Made by a program: the position numbers and the translations under genes | Notes under the pieces: model-generated | Databases searched by the model: none | What the model was told of the DNA's origin: nothing | Seen by the model: only the letters and a program-made list of their open reading frames with translations | Assembly (NCBI GenBank): GCA_025642065.1 | Contig: JAODUP010000666.1 | Coordinates: 62,001-126,000 of the forward strand | Direction: 5' to 3' | Source: Paralvinella palmiformis | Lineage: Eukaryota; Annelida; Polychaeta; Terebellida; Alvinellidae | Length of the DNA stretch: 64,000 bases | Shown here: positions 48,421 through 59,918 of the stretch, in pieces | Position numbering within the stretch: position 1 is the stretch's first letter | Layout: every line of letters begins with the position of its first letter

Positions 48421-50623
48421 ACATTGAATTAATCAACAGGTATTACATACAGTATAAACAATAAACACACACACATGGTAGTTCAATTTATAAATTCTAA
48501 CTTTATACAAGGTTTAGGAATGATGATAATCTATTATCTTTTACAAACTCACATAAGTAATGGTAATGATGAAGATACAGCACAGGGTTCCATGATTAGA
48601 TCCAGTCAGAAAACTGAACCCAGAGATGCCCCCCCCCCAGGGGCTCTAATCTACTCCGTATATTATCAACACCCAGGATGTTGGTAGGAATGTTCCATGT
48701 GTACTGTATCAGCTAGCCAGCCATAAGACTGCAGTGATGAGGGTGATGTTATCAAGACATACCAGCGACAGATATAACTTCAACCCGGAGAGAAGTAAAT
48801 AACAGAAAATGAAGGGCAGAATCTGGAAGTAGTCGACTAAACCAATAAAATAACAGGCCAACATAGAAATATTACACCATGTCAACAGATGATTTTCCTT
48901 CTTTAACCTGGTGAGAGAAGGACTGGGAAAAGTTACAACAAATACCCTTATATGGGGACGGATTATCCTATAGGCTAACATAGGCTGCAGCCTGCGGGGC
49001 CCTCGAGCCTAGGGGCCTGCTAAAAGATTTTCAAATAAATGTTTTCTGAAAAGTAAACATAATATTTTTTGACTGCTGAATAATTCATTTAACTTAAAAT
49101 AAAATTTCAATCTCAAAAGAGGAGGTCCCGGAGTCTGAAAACCCAATTTTACAAAAGAGACCCCAGTTTGAAGACCTTTATTTGAGATAAGGATCACCAT
49201 AATCTCATTAGCCTACCCCAAAAGGTCATAATCTGGTGCTGCCCTTATAATGTTCATTATATTGGTAACTACAATAAAAAATGATAAATCAATTGCTCTT
49301 ATTGGTACTGGTCCTACTTTCTGGTAAATCTAAAAATTTTGGATATCTTAAATGTTCAACACTAAGCATCAGAATAGTGTTTACTCCCTGTTCCATTTGG
49401 AAATATTCCTATCCAAGACTTCAATGCACAATAATCCTTGTACTTACTATGTAAATATGATTGAGAGCTAGCAATGATGGATTCTGCTTGAACATAACAA
49501 TTTGAAGCAATCTGGCATGTTTGTATCAGTCTTTCAGACTAAATTGATATCTGTCCCATGATTAAAATGTAACAAATTCTCATAAAATACATATTTATAG
49601 CTAATTGAACACCTATTTCAAATGTTCAACCCTCTATCTGCATATAAACATTGGTTGTTCATCAACTATTATGAATAAGAGTTGGGCTGTCTAGCTGGAC
49701 TGATAGATTAATACAGATAATGTGGACATTTGTGACTGAAGGTTCGACTCAAATGAAAAACACTTACTTTTTGGTAAGAAGAGAAACCAGTGGAAAAGAT
49801 TTACAGTTACACACTGTCATACCTTTCAAATTTATACTGTCAAAATTATTCGATGCGAACTTCATGATTAATACCAGAATTTCTTTTGTTTTTTTCTTCT
49901 AATATATTTGTTCCTCTATATCTGGATTTTCAGTAGCTGTATAGAGTCTCCACACCAGTCTTCATAAAACTGCTTCAACAGTAACATCATGTTCATCTGC
50001 TTCAACATAATCATCACCATTATCACTACCAGAAATATTATTACAAACTAAATTATTTATCCGTGGATCAGAATGAATACCATTTTTTTTAGAACTTGGT
50101 TAACTCTGAAATATGGAATGTCAATATTATAATCTCGCTGTTGGCTTCATAAAGTATATTTTTATATTTTATATGTAGATTTACTAAGCTATTCAGTAAT
50201 TTACTGCCTAAAAATAGGTCAAGTATTAAAGAGTAAGGGAATGCGGTGAACGTTTTCTGTATCTTCACAAAACACATACACCAATGGAAATATGGAAGGA
50301 TAAACTTTAAATATTAAATGCCACAACAATACAATTGGTTGACCTAATCAACTATATTGATGGAACTTGGACGACCAGTGTAGGCATGTTCCTGAGTTCA
50401 GTAATCTATTTGGCACAACCAGTAAGCCAGGATAATGATTATGTAGAATACATCTAAAATATTATGACTTTTACAGTTATTCTGTTTGTTTATGATTATT
50501 ATATAAACAAACACACCACAAACCACATTTTTAATTGCAAATAATGAAATATTTAATAAATGAGCATATAAATCGTCTTGTAGTCTATTCACTAGCATAA
50601 GGGTAGTCTAGGAACTAGTCTTA

Positions 50624-50830
50624 ATGGAACAGTTCACCTTCATTTCAAATTTGTATGACTGATCCAAATATGTTCAAAGAAATGATGAATTATGTCAAAA
50701 TATGAACATAATCAATAATCCAGTTCAAAGTGCTGGTGAATTAACTATAACTCATATGAAGAGGCTGCCATTTTGAAGTCGGACATGGACCAGATGTTCA
50801 CAAACTTGATATTACTTAACACAGCTATTT
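50624..50830. mobile_element. MITE family 1, diverged copy
   Basis: ATGGAACAGTTCACCTTCAT and AATAATCCAGTTCAAAGTGC match the left end and interior of the element at 42105-42380. The right end is not recognisable. Confidence 0.55.
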
Positions 50831-51403
50831 GTATCCCTCAGATAAAACAATGCAAACAAGTGTCAGCCAAGCATATCATTTTGGAACAAAAGTATTTTTA
50901 CAACTATTATTGTATTGTTGGTTCAAACAGCCTTAAAATGTACTGAAATGGCCCCGAAAAAACTACTTTGTAGCATTTCTTATGAAGATTGTTTTATACA
51001 TGAAACATCTACACCTACTGTGTGATGCCAGATTTATGTAGCTATAAGTAGGTTAATCACAGGGTAAGGTCATGAGGATAGGCTGAGCCAGAACAGCTGT
51101 GACATGAATTAATCTGGATTGAAATTATCATTGTGCCAGTTGACGCCACTGCACACAGCTTTATCCTTCCAGCTTCTCCATACAATCTGGCATTCAAGGA
51201 AGTTGTAACCCTCCAGCAACTTGAATTATTTCTTTATATCTATCATATCAGGTAGACTGTCAACTCACGTCAATCTCAGCCCACCTATTTGGTTGTTAAA
51301 GTGATACTCCTATGTATTGTTATGTAGAATTAAATGGCTGGCCTAATTAAATATATGTGTGTTTGTGTACAAAAATTAAATGTTTTCTGAATGTCGATGT
51401 GCA

Positions 51404-51617
51404 ACCCCACCACTGTGGCAGTGTCTGGCAACTCGGTCAAGTCCTCTGACCACTCTGAGATCGCTGACCCCACCACCATGGTAGTGTCTGGCGACTCGGT
51501 CAAGTCCTCTGAGCACTCCGAGATCGCTGACCCCACCACCAGGTAGTGTCTGGTGACTTGGTCAAGTCCTCTGACCACTCCGAGATCGCTGACCCCACCA
51601 CCACAGCAGTGTCTGGC
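51404..51617. repeat. 63-bp minisatellite, about 3.4 copies
   Basis: Unit AGTGTCTGGCGACTCGGTCA through CCACTCCGAGATCGCTGACC to CCCACCACC. The length is 21 codons, and the minus frame reads VVGSAISEWSEDLTESPDTT per unit. One unit has lost a base, which breaks the frame. Much GC-richer than its surroundings. Confidence 0.8.
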
Positions 51618-51662
51618 GATAATTCATGAACTATCAGGTATGTTGCCACATCACCAAATAGA

Positions 51663-51755
51663 GTGAATGGTCCTCGACTCGACTTTGAGAACGCTACGTG
51701 GGGGGAAGCCCACATGGTGTTCCCAACCGTGGAGTTGAAAGGGTGCACCTTCCAT
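51663..51755 (+). pseudogene. MULE transposase fragment (DFE to FHFMQA)
   Basis: The frame reads LDFENATWGEAHMVFPTVEL then KGCTFHFMQA. This is the stretch of MULE transposases that holds a catalytic Asp-x-Glu and the Cys-x-x-x-His region before the QA motif. It is the part missing from the pseudogene at 3029-5518. Only about 30 residues are left. Confidence 0.65.
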
Positions 51756-52154
51756 TTCATGCAGGCAAAGAGTTATCAGGGCTCAAACAGGGCTAAAATT
51801 AAGCATGATTTTGAAAGCTGCATAATTAGTGGTACCCCATGGCACTACAAAGTGGTCTAAATCTGAAAATATTTGTTAGGAAATGGTAAAATATATATAT
51901 ATATATATATATGTGAAACATAACAGTGGTGTGCATAATATAACTATTCACCTAATCCCCTGGTGGAAAAGCACACAGGTGGGCCAAGATCGGCGACATC
52001 CCAAAACGTATTTACAATAAATACTTTAATGCAAAATGGGCCAAAATCAACATATAGACTATTGATGAGACTCACATTAATCTCAGCTCATTGACATTAT
52101 AGTATGAGCCACTATTTTAACGTTAATCCGCTTGGAATACGTGGGCCAAGTTTG

Positions 52155-52365
52155 AAAGGCCAAGATCAATGGTGATGATGATGGATGTTTTACAGTCACT
52201 TTTGTGCACATGGTAGGCTAAATGGGCCGAGCAACCTCCAAAGGTAATGAAGCGAAGTCAAAGATGAAACAACCTTCAGATATGCCAGCGCCGAGATTTG
52301 AACACAGTGGTAGTGATCTGTAGTCCAACACGCTACCGTTAGACCACCGAGCCACCCAGCCAAGA
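52155..52365 (-). mobile_element. tRNA-derived SINE, family A
   Basis: Minus strand: box A-like GTCTAACGGTAGCGTGTTGG, a degenerate box B, body with GGAGGTTGCTCGGCCCATTT, tail GTGCACAAAAGTGACTGTAA, and an ATC repeat at the end. Confidence 0.75.
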
Positions 52366-52536
52366 TCAATGGACATGAGAGGATCTATAGATCTAGTTCG
52401 TGACTACCATTGATGATCGAGTAATTTTTAGTTACTTCTATAAACATTACACATGATTTAAGTCATTTTAGTGAACTCTTCCTTTAAGTTTTAAGTCTAG
52501 ATCTAGTATCAATTACTAGATCTCTAAACCAACCTA

Positions 52537-52683
52537 CATCATTATCATTATAATTTATGCCACATCATTATAATTTATGCCACATCATTATCATTATAAT
52601 TTATGCCACATCATTATCATTATAATTTATGCCACATCATTATCATTATAATTTATGCCACATCATTAGCATTATAATTTATA
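52537..52683. repeat. 26-bp tandem repeat, about five copies
   Basis: Unit CATCATTATCATTATAATTT plus ATGCCA, nearly identical between copies; one copy lacks six bases. Confidence 0.85.
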
Positions 52684-53115
52684 TGACAGTATGGGTATGA
52701 TGAGTATCGTGAGTAGATAAAATCATTCATTTCATAGACCGTCTTACGGCGTCAAGTCTAGATCTAGATCAGTAGATCATTAGATGTCACCTCACACTTG
52801 ATTTGTCTTGTGCAAGTTTTTAATAATGTCCCACAGACCTAACTGTATTACAACATGAAAATTATATGATCAATTTAGGTGATTAATTCAAATAATTAAC
52901 TTAATAAACACACTTTAATCTCCTTCTCTAATAAAGTTCCATGTCCCGCAACGAGAATTATACAAATCATTGTATACAAACAATTTTATCTTTATTATCG
53001 CTCAGGGAACAAGCCTATTCATCCATAAGACTAATCGCTCCACTCGACTAATCGCCCCACAAAACACAACTCGCCAGATTTTCAAGACACTGCGCACCAC
53101 TATGATATTTGAAAG

Positions 53116-53118
<3 letters not shown>

Positions 53119-53157
<39 letters not shown>

Positions 53158-53193
53158 ACACACATACACATATATATATATATATATATATAT

Positions 53194-53226
<33 letters not shown>
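53119..53226. repeat. Compound TA/CA microsatellite
   Basis: Three TA tracts separated by CAACACACATACACA and CAACA. Together about 105 bases. Confidence 0.9.
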
Positions 53227-53229
<3 letters not shown>

Positions 53230-53320
53230 GGAAATGTTTGTGAATACAGGTCATTTCGGGACAAGACCGAATATGGACAAGACCTATATATATAGAAAAC
53301 ACCGCTTCAAATTTTATTAG

Positions 53321-53690
53321 TGAGCTCAGTTGGCCTAGCGGTTAAGCACCCGGCACTTGATGCCAACGGTCACAGGTTCGAATCCCGTAAGAGGTCGAAA
53401 CTTTTCCAGAGATTAATTTCTCGGCTCACAACATCGTGAGTGGGTGACTACGTTAAATAGCTCTGCCGTCTCCACTGCATTTGTTAAATAAAGGGGGACG
53501 TTAAAAGCCCTGAGGACGTAAAACACTATGGCAGTGTATTTCGGCTCCACCCTCAGTGTATGTCGGCTCCATCTTTCCGTACTGCTCCCCTGTGAGTGGG
53601 GGGAGGAGGTTTCTCGACCACTCGAACATAGAGGCTGTGCCGAATAAGCGACAGCCTGGGGATTCTCCCCGAACAACAAAGCAAATGCCA
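53321..53690 (+). mobile_element. SINE family B, complete: tRNA-like head, body and LINE-like tail
   Basis: Head: CAGTTGGCCTAGCGGTTAAG (box A) and CACAGGTTCGAATCCCGT (box B), spaced as in a tRNA. Body: TCTCGGCTCACAACATCGTG and GAGGACGTAAAACACTATGG. Tail: ACATAGAGGCTGTGCCGAAT and GGGGATTCTCCCCGAACAAC. It follows a TA-rich tract. It is the reference copy for fragments at 1521, 18755 and 41108. Confidence 0.85.
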
Positions 53691-54019
53691 TTTTATTCCC
53701 ATTCAAATCAGCATTGTGGTGAAAATTATAAGATGAATAATCCGTATCTTCTATGTACAAGAAATAGGAATGCGATGGTTGCCGGGAGTGGTGTCACATC
53801 AGATGTGGTATAAACATCTCCAACGAAGACCACAATTTGGTAGTTGAAGGTGGCATAAATAGGTCTATTGGTTGTTTTTGAACAAATAAATAAGTTTATT
53901 ATTAAATTTGTTGTTCAGTAAATACTATCAAATATATAGTATCCCAGATAGCCAAATAGAACATTGAATGGACTAAATTATGCCAATGTGTCGTTAGGCA
54001 ACATTCATCAATCCATCAC

Positions 54020-54200
54020 AGATAGCCAAACAATCTCGGCCCAATCTCGTCCATCTAGGCATACGACATCGTCTCGATCCCAAGTCGAACCGAGATAGCC
54101 GACATCGGCCCGATCTTGGTTTTGCACATGGGATCGATCTTGGTCAGATCTCGGCTGCATCTAGGCTATATCGGTTTCATCTAGGCAGTATATTTGAGTC
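54020..54200. repeat. Degenerate ATCTCGGCC/ATCTAGGC motif repeats
   Basis: About ten loosely spaced copies of ATCTCGGCC-, CATCTAGGC- and GATCTTGG-like words over about 180 bases in otherwise AT-rich DNA. No frame, no clear unit length. Confidence 0.4.
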
Positions 54201-54561
54201 CATTCTAGGGATTGTGTGGTTTAATTATGTATACAGAGAATGGAATCCACTTAACACATAAAAATTGGATGTTTTGTTTCATGGTTTAATTGAAGTAGGA
54301 CATTTTGGCAAAATAATTTCAAACGAGCGTCATGCTCATTTCCAAACAATTCATTACTGAAATAAAGTTGGGGAATAGTAATACATGAAACATTTTAAAT
54401 TCACTCAAGTGGAAAAGGCATTGTATATATGCTTATTTTAGTATTTCAGTAATATATAGCTTGTCAGTGTATAGCATAACATCAAACTGCATGTAGGCAT
54501 CACACATCCTAATATTTTATTATAGAAAAGAAATATGCAACCATTTTCTCTTTGATAGACT

Positions 54562-55046
54562 TTATTTAAATATCATCAGATAGCGGTATCCTCTTGACCC
54601 TCCCCCATTCCTGTCTTTGGTCCCAGTGAACCACTTTGAAAGGCACTCCTGGGTTGCTTTGTCTGTGGCATCCCTCGTTTCTTGGTTTCTCCTGACAGAT
54701 TCTGCAATTAAAATACAAAAATAGTAAGATACCATTGCATATATCTCAATTTGTAATGAAATTTAACATACTAATTTCATAAAATAAACTGATAACGCCG
54801 ACAAGCAATATATTTTAGGGCAGTTCTCTCAAGCGTCCCTATCCTGACAATTATTTAACACTACACAGTGTGCAATTACTTACTGTGGATGACTCAGTTC
54901 AGTGATTGTAGTGCATTGAATAACTTCTTGTTTTTTGCACCAGTCGGGTTAAACTCCATGCTAATCTTGTTTGTCAGGATTTCCCGACAAATTCTCCTGC
55001 AGACATCCTTCAGGTCACACCCAACTACTGTTCCCAGTAGCGTTAC
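54562..55046 (-). pseudogene. DUF4806-type domain gene, last two exons, one in-frame stop
   Basis: Exons 54884-55046 and 54562-54701 have good splice sites (TTCACCAG|GTA, CACA|GTAAGT, TTGCAG|A) and matching phase. Exon 1 reads DLKDVCRRICREILTNKI, then FNPTGAKNKKLFNALQSLN, then TGA (54894-54896). Reading past it gives VIHKSVRRNQET and, in exon 2, ECLSKWFTGTKDRNGG. This order (NKL, FNWTG-like, VI-xxAVRRN, W-x-x-TKDR) fits the C-terminal DUF4806 module common in invertebrate gene and transposon families. AATAAA overlaps the final TAA. Upstream exons are not seen. It may be a pseudogene or a mobile-element-borne copy. Confidence 0.6.
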
Positions 55047-55448
55047 CTGGTGAAAAAAGAAGTGACTATTATTTGTACAAACTGGGGTGTAGAACTGTTT
55101 TCAAAATTATTTCATTCATATCACAGCTTGCAGCAGGAGGAAACCCACGACATCCATAGTGCTAAGTGTTGCAGTACACCTTGCAGTCAAATAAATAAAA
55201 CTTTAGAAAATATATGGAACAAATCAGTCGTTCCTAACTTGGTAATTTAAAGATAAAGTTTGGTGTTAGTATTAAATAGAAACACAGAGGAGCATTATGA
55301 TTTAATGATAAAGTTTGAATGGAAATCTGCTGAAATATATGTCTACTGTTGTCAGTTATTTCTTGGATGTTGACTGGACAAGAACATAATGCATTAGCAA
55401 AGCATTAAACTACTTAGACAACTTAAAGGTCTATATTTCAATGAAACA

Positions 55449-55535
55449 AAATTAGCCGTCAATCTCGCCCGTCCCTCGGACACCGACGGCGCCAATCTCG
55501 CCCGTCCCTCGGACACCGCGCCGTCAATCTCGCCC
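55449..55535. repeat. GC-rich tandem repeat, about 2.5 copies
   Basis: GTCAATCTCGCCCGTCCCTC followed by GGACACCG-type ends, unit about 30-35 bases. CpG-dense inside AT-rich DNA. Confidence 0.75.
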
Positions 55536-55559
55536 GACTAACTTCATACAGCTTTGTTC

Positions 55560-57330
55560 AATTTCTTTTCCAATGAATCCCGTGCATCACTACAAGGCTC
55601 TCATTTCATGGTACAGCATTTTTACATGTGGCATAGCCTTTATCACGCACAGTGAATAACACATGGCAATGGATACAGCCAACATTCAAGCTAAGGTAAC
55701 TTAATTAGTTTGTGCTTTGACATGATATTTGAATGTGACAAATACAATTCCACTTGTTTCACGTATACCACATCTTCTGATGTATGTCAATTGGAGGGTT
55801 TAGAATGGGTTCATATATACCGTAATTGATTATGAGTTCACTATTAGTATTAAAGTAATGTATCTGTTTTTCAGAGAGGTCCTGCTAATTCTTACCAAAA
55901 CATCGGGATATCTTCAGAAACCTAAAGCTATGGTACTTGTCTGACTAACTTCATACAGCTTTGTTCAATTTCTTTTCCAGTGAATCCCGTGCACCACTAC
56001 AAGGCTCTCATTTCATGGTACAGCATTTTTAAAGGTGACATAGCCTTTATCACGCACAGTGAATAACACATGGCAATGGATACAGCCAACATTCAAGCTA
56101 AGGTAACTTAATTAGTTTGTGCTTTGACATGATATTTGAATGTGACAAATACAGTTTCTCTTGTTTCACGTATACCACATCTTCTGAAGTATGTGCATTA
56201 GAGGGTTTAGAATGGGTTCATATGTACCGTATATGATTATGACTTCACTTTTAATATTAAAGCAATTTATCTTTTTTTTTTTTCAGAGAGGTGTTGCCAA
56301 TTCTTACCAAAACATCGGGATATCTTCAGAAACCTGAAGCAATGGTCCTTGTCTGACAAACTTCATACAGCTTTCTTCAAGCTATTGTACACTGAATCCC
56401 GTGCACACCACAAGGCTCTCATTTCATGGTACAATTTTTCCATGTGGCACTTCACTATTAATATGAAAGCAATTTATCTTTATGTTTCAGATAGGTCCTG
56501 CCAATTCTTATCAAAACATCCGGATATCTTCACAAGTTTGAAACTACGGTCCTTGTCTGACAAACTTCATACAGCTTTCTTCAATCTATTGTACAGTGAA
56601 TCCCGTGCACCACTACAATGCTTTCATTTCATGGTACAGCATTTTTCCATGTGGCATAGTCTTTATCACGCACTGTGGATAACATATGGCAATGGATACA
56701 GTCAACAATTGTAGCCTAGGTAACGTAATTAGTTTGTGCTTTGACATGATATTTGAATGTGACAAATAACAGTTTCTCTTGTTTCACGTATACCACAGAT
56801 TCTGAAGTATGTGCATTAGAGGGTTTAGAATGGGTTCATATGTACCGTATATGATTATGACTTCACTTTTAATATGAAAGCAATTTACCTTTATGTTTCA
56901 GAGAGGTCCTGCCAATTCTAATCAAAACACCGGAATATCTTCAAAAACATGAAGCTATGGTCCTTGTCAGACAAACTTCAAACAGCTTTCTTCAATGTTT
57001 GGTACACTGAATCCCGTGCACCACTACAATGCTTTCATTTCATGGTACAGCATTTTCCATGGGCTCATATGTACCGTATATGATTATGACTTCACTTTTA
57101 ATATTAAAGCAAAGTATTTTTTTTTCAGAGAGGTGTGGCCAATTCTTACCAAAACATCGGGATATCTTCAGAAGCCTGAAGCTATGGTCTTTGTCTGACA
57201 AACTTCATACAGCTTTCTTCAATCACGTGTACACTGAAACCCGTGCACCACTACAAGGCTCTCATTTAATGGTACAACATTTTTCCATGTGGCATAGCCT
57301 TTATCACGTACTGTGAATAACACATGGCAA
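55560..57330 (+). repeat. Tandem array of about 410-bp units, with half-length units
   Basis: The landmark TGAATCCCGTGCA recurs near 55575, 55980, 56391, 56597, 57008 and, as TGAAACCCGTGCA, 57235. Spacings are about 405, 411, 206, 411 and 227. Most units carry a polypyrimidine tract and CAG (TTTTTTTTCAG type) just before AGAGGTCCTGCCAATTCTTA. They also contain ACAAACTTCATACAGCTTTC and TTTCATGGTACAGCATTTTT. One frame gives SDKLHTAFFNLLY-type peptides in several units but is not open throughout. It resembles a tandemly multiplied exon plus intron, or a satellite. Confidence 0.7.
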
Positions 57331-57519
57331 TGGATAGTCAATGTTTCTAACACAGAAGCAATTGAAATAGGGACATTAGGTCGCATTACTTGTTGATTTA
57401 TACAAATCATCAGATATTGCGATTCAGTTGTTCCCCAGTTCTTCACTCAATCACTCATCACAAGGTAGTTGCTTGAAGAGTTCACTGTTGATGTCATATG
57501 GCTCCTTCTTTGACTTTGT

Positions 57520-58129
57520 CCTTTCCCATGAGTTTGTCATCGGTATCTTGGACAATGATGGGCGGGTTGTGTTTTGTTTGAGCGGAGCTGCTTTGCTGCA
57601 CGGAACATCTTACGACAGTCATAGTCATCGGTTGAAGTGATTTGGTCTGCCAGAGTGTCTGCCTCTTCCACTGCAACTTCCTTTAACCTTTTGTATATAA
57701 GCCATAATATGTTGACGCGCCCTTTCTGAGGGGTAGCGCGGTCTTTACTTTTGCTGTATTGGTAGATCTTAAGCCGCGGTGCCCTTTGATGTTCCGACAG
57801 CTCGGTGACTGTGGGACCCGCTGTATGTTGTGTACTGTTCCTTCTTTTGGGCTCTCCGACCTTATATGCTGCTGAAGTCGTCATATAATCCAGCAGGTCG
57901 GTAAGTGCTTCATTTGGGTCCTGGCTCAATGTGGTGTTTTGGTCAGTGTGTTATGCAGTAGTTCCTGATATGACTGTTGTATTGAAGGGTCTTTACAGGG
58001 TTTGTCAATGTCAGTGCGTGCCTGGCCTGCATCTTTGATGTGATGCTTGTGCATTAGGTTAAGTCTGTCCATCTCTGAGTGATTAACACTACGATGCACA
58101 AATTTCGACGTGCACACTACGATGCTCAT
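57520..58129 (-). mobile_element. LINE fragment (region after the endonuclease)
   Basis: Minus strand, two frames: MDRLNLMHKHHIKDAGQART with QQSYQELLHNTLTKTPH, then after a shift DPNEALTDLLDYMTTSAAYK, VTELSEHQRAPRLKIYQYSK, ADQITSTDD, MFRAAKQLRSNKTQ and, in another frame, IIVQDTDDKLMGKDKVKEG. The pattern (a run of basic and helical text, then a VxD-x-xGxLMxxKxK motif) is typical of LINE proteins just before the reverse transcriptase. No reverse transcriptase follows; the tandem array starts instead. Confidence 0.6.
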
Positions 58130-59389
58130 ATTTGGACGAGCTCATTTCGGCGTGCAATCTTCGACGTGCACATACTAATGCACGCGCGCATGCCACGAAC
58201 ACATATAAACATGCGCCCCTACATGTAGCCAAAACGTTAGGGTTGGATTTAGAGAGATTGAGAAAACGGAGTGTCATAAATCAACTTCTTTGTCAGGACC
58301 CAGTCAAAATAAACTGTTGGGTGGGGGGGAAGTTTTAGATAGGAGATCAACACTAGGATCTCCATAGAGGGTATAAATATAGGTTAAAATGGTACTGTTG
58401 CTAAGTTTCACATGATTTCTTTTGCTTGTTTTTTGACAGCCATGTTTCGGGTGATCACAGATTCATATTATATGGCGGGGTGTTTGTTTGGAAGCGAGCA
58501 AACCGGTTGTAAAAATAGATCTGTGCTAACTCTGGACGTGTCAAAGACATAACTTTGGGTGTGGGTAAATTCAGAAACCTATTGAAATGATGCAACAGTT
58601 TTCCCCAAGAGAATATTTGGACTCGGTTCTAAAAAGGTTAGGTCTACCCGACCTGCTTTTTGACAGCTGAAGCTGCCTAATGATGCTTCAGTTTTTACAA
58701 TCTCCCATAGTCCTTTTCTGACTTATGGGTTGTGTGTGTGTGTGTGGGGGGGGGTGTCGGTGTGTGAGTGTCGGTTATGTGCGTGTGTCGGTGTGTGTGA
58801 GTGAGCGGGTGAATATGTTTTGTGGAGGACTGAAAAAGAGGGGTGTGATATTGGTTGCCTGAATCAGCGACCGAGTCGGTCAACGTTTCAATGAGTCAGT
58901 GTGTGAATAAATGATGACATTGTAGTGATATAAACCACCAAAGAGTGTATTTTACACGTCAAGTTAAAGGAATTATATTCACACATTGAATATCCATGTA
59001 GCATTATATGTGTACAGCTTAGCCTAAAGAAAATGGTACATTGTGTTGTCAGAGTCGGAATTTTGGAGTTTTCTCAACACTCATTGGTCTCTTACGGTGC
59101 TTGGAGATAATACTATTGTGTGGATGTGATCACTTCATGGTTAATGTTAGCTCTTCTTCAGTTTATTGTCATTGAACTTCTATACAAAGACATTGATGCA
59201 GATCGTGAATTGCTGATGAAGCAGTTATGATGGACCAATACACATGATGATTTATACAATGAATTTCACATTATTATTTCACGTGTACCACGTTTCCTTA
59301 ACTATGTATGATGTAATCGACAAAAATACATAAACTCACAGCTTCTAATACAGATTGTATTGAAATATCGACAATGAAGGGTAGCACAG

Positions 59390-59530
59390 TCTTAACTTTT
59401 TCTGTGTTGGTAGATCTTAAGACTCGGTGCCATTTGTTGTTCCGAAAGCTCAGTGACCGTGGGACCCGCTGTATGTTGTGTGCTGTTCCTTCTTTTGAGC
59501 TCTCCGACCTTCTATGCTGCTGAAGTCCCT
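59390..59530 (-). mobile_element. Second copy of part of the LINE fragment
   Basis: GACCCGCTGTATGTTGTGTG and GGTAGATCTTAAG are shared with 57725-57880, about 85 percent alike by eye. Confidence 0.65.
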
Positions 59531-59608
59531 ATCAGAGCCATGAGAACTACTCGCATTAAACCATGTGTAGGTCTTTATTACGATCATATACAGTCAAAGT
59601 GGAGATAG

Positions 59609-59784
59609 AATAGGAACTACTATTTATCCAAAACAAATGAAGGTGTAGAGCAGCCAATAGAACAGACTAACCTTGAATACAATAGGAACTACTATTTATC
59701 CAAAACAAACGAAGCTGTAGAGCAGCCAGTAGAACAGACTATCCTTGAATACAGATCGGACATATATATGGATGATGTAAAAAG
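59609..59784 (+). other. Exon-like segment with two in-frame 24-codon repeats, unidentified
   Basis: Two exact-length 72-base units (59609-59680, 59681-59752) read NRNYYLSKTNEGVEQP, IEQTNLEY and then NRNYYLSKTNEAVEQP, VEQTILEY. They continue into RSDIYMDDVK and a donor-like AAAAAG|GTATTA. Differences between units are one silent and three conservative or near-conservative changes, and the frame is kept. A TAG immediately precedes the first unit and no good acceptor is seen, so the 5' border is unclear. No known family recognised. It could be an exon of a repetitive tyrosine-rich tail or a chance minisatellite. Confidence 0.35.
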
Positions 59785-59866
59785 GTATTATTATTGTTAA
59801 ATATTTTGAGTTCATGTTTTACGTACATGTATACATTAAGAATATTAAGTACATATACTATATTAA

Positions 59867-59882
<16 letters not shown>

Positions 59883-59914
<32 letters not shown>
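59883..59914. repeat. CA/TA microsatellite
   Basis: A short CA tract followed by about 32 bases of TA. The surrounding 59800-61600 shows no recognisable gene. Confidence 0.85.

Positions 59915-59918
<4 letters not shown>

Larger units (their letters stand above)
46533..51400. other. Upstream region of the gkup-like gene; no exon recognised
   Basis: The missing first coding exon and promoter should lie here or further right. I found no frame with a nucleotidyltransferase loop. The stretch holds the two AATTCC elements, a polyC tract at about 48629, and AT-rich DNA with short random frames. Confidence 0.3.

Noticed and set aside
48709..48981. 90-codon hydrophobic minus frame as the missing gkup first exon
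   Set aside because: It has no nucleotidyltransferase loop (GxGTR-like) and no donor in the required phase.
49960..50110. Acidic minus frame (GSDNGDDYVEADEHD)
   Set aside because: The same DNA gives equally protein-like text in another frame (LLLKQFYEDWCGDS), so neither is convincing.
51330..51760. Minus frames through the 63-bp minisatellite as a repetitive protein
   Set aside because: A one-base loss breaks the frame, and the neighbouring coding signal (MULE fragment) is on the plus strand.
53333..53405. Possible genuine tRNA gene
   Set aside because: Box A and box B are present, but the cloverleaf stems do not close and the sequence continues into the SINE body.
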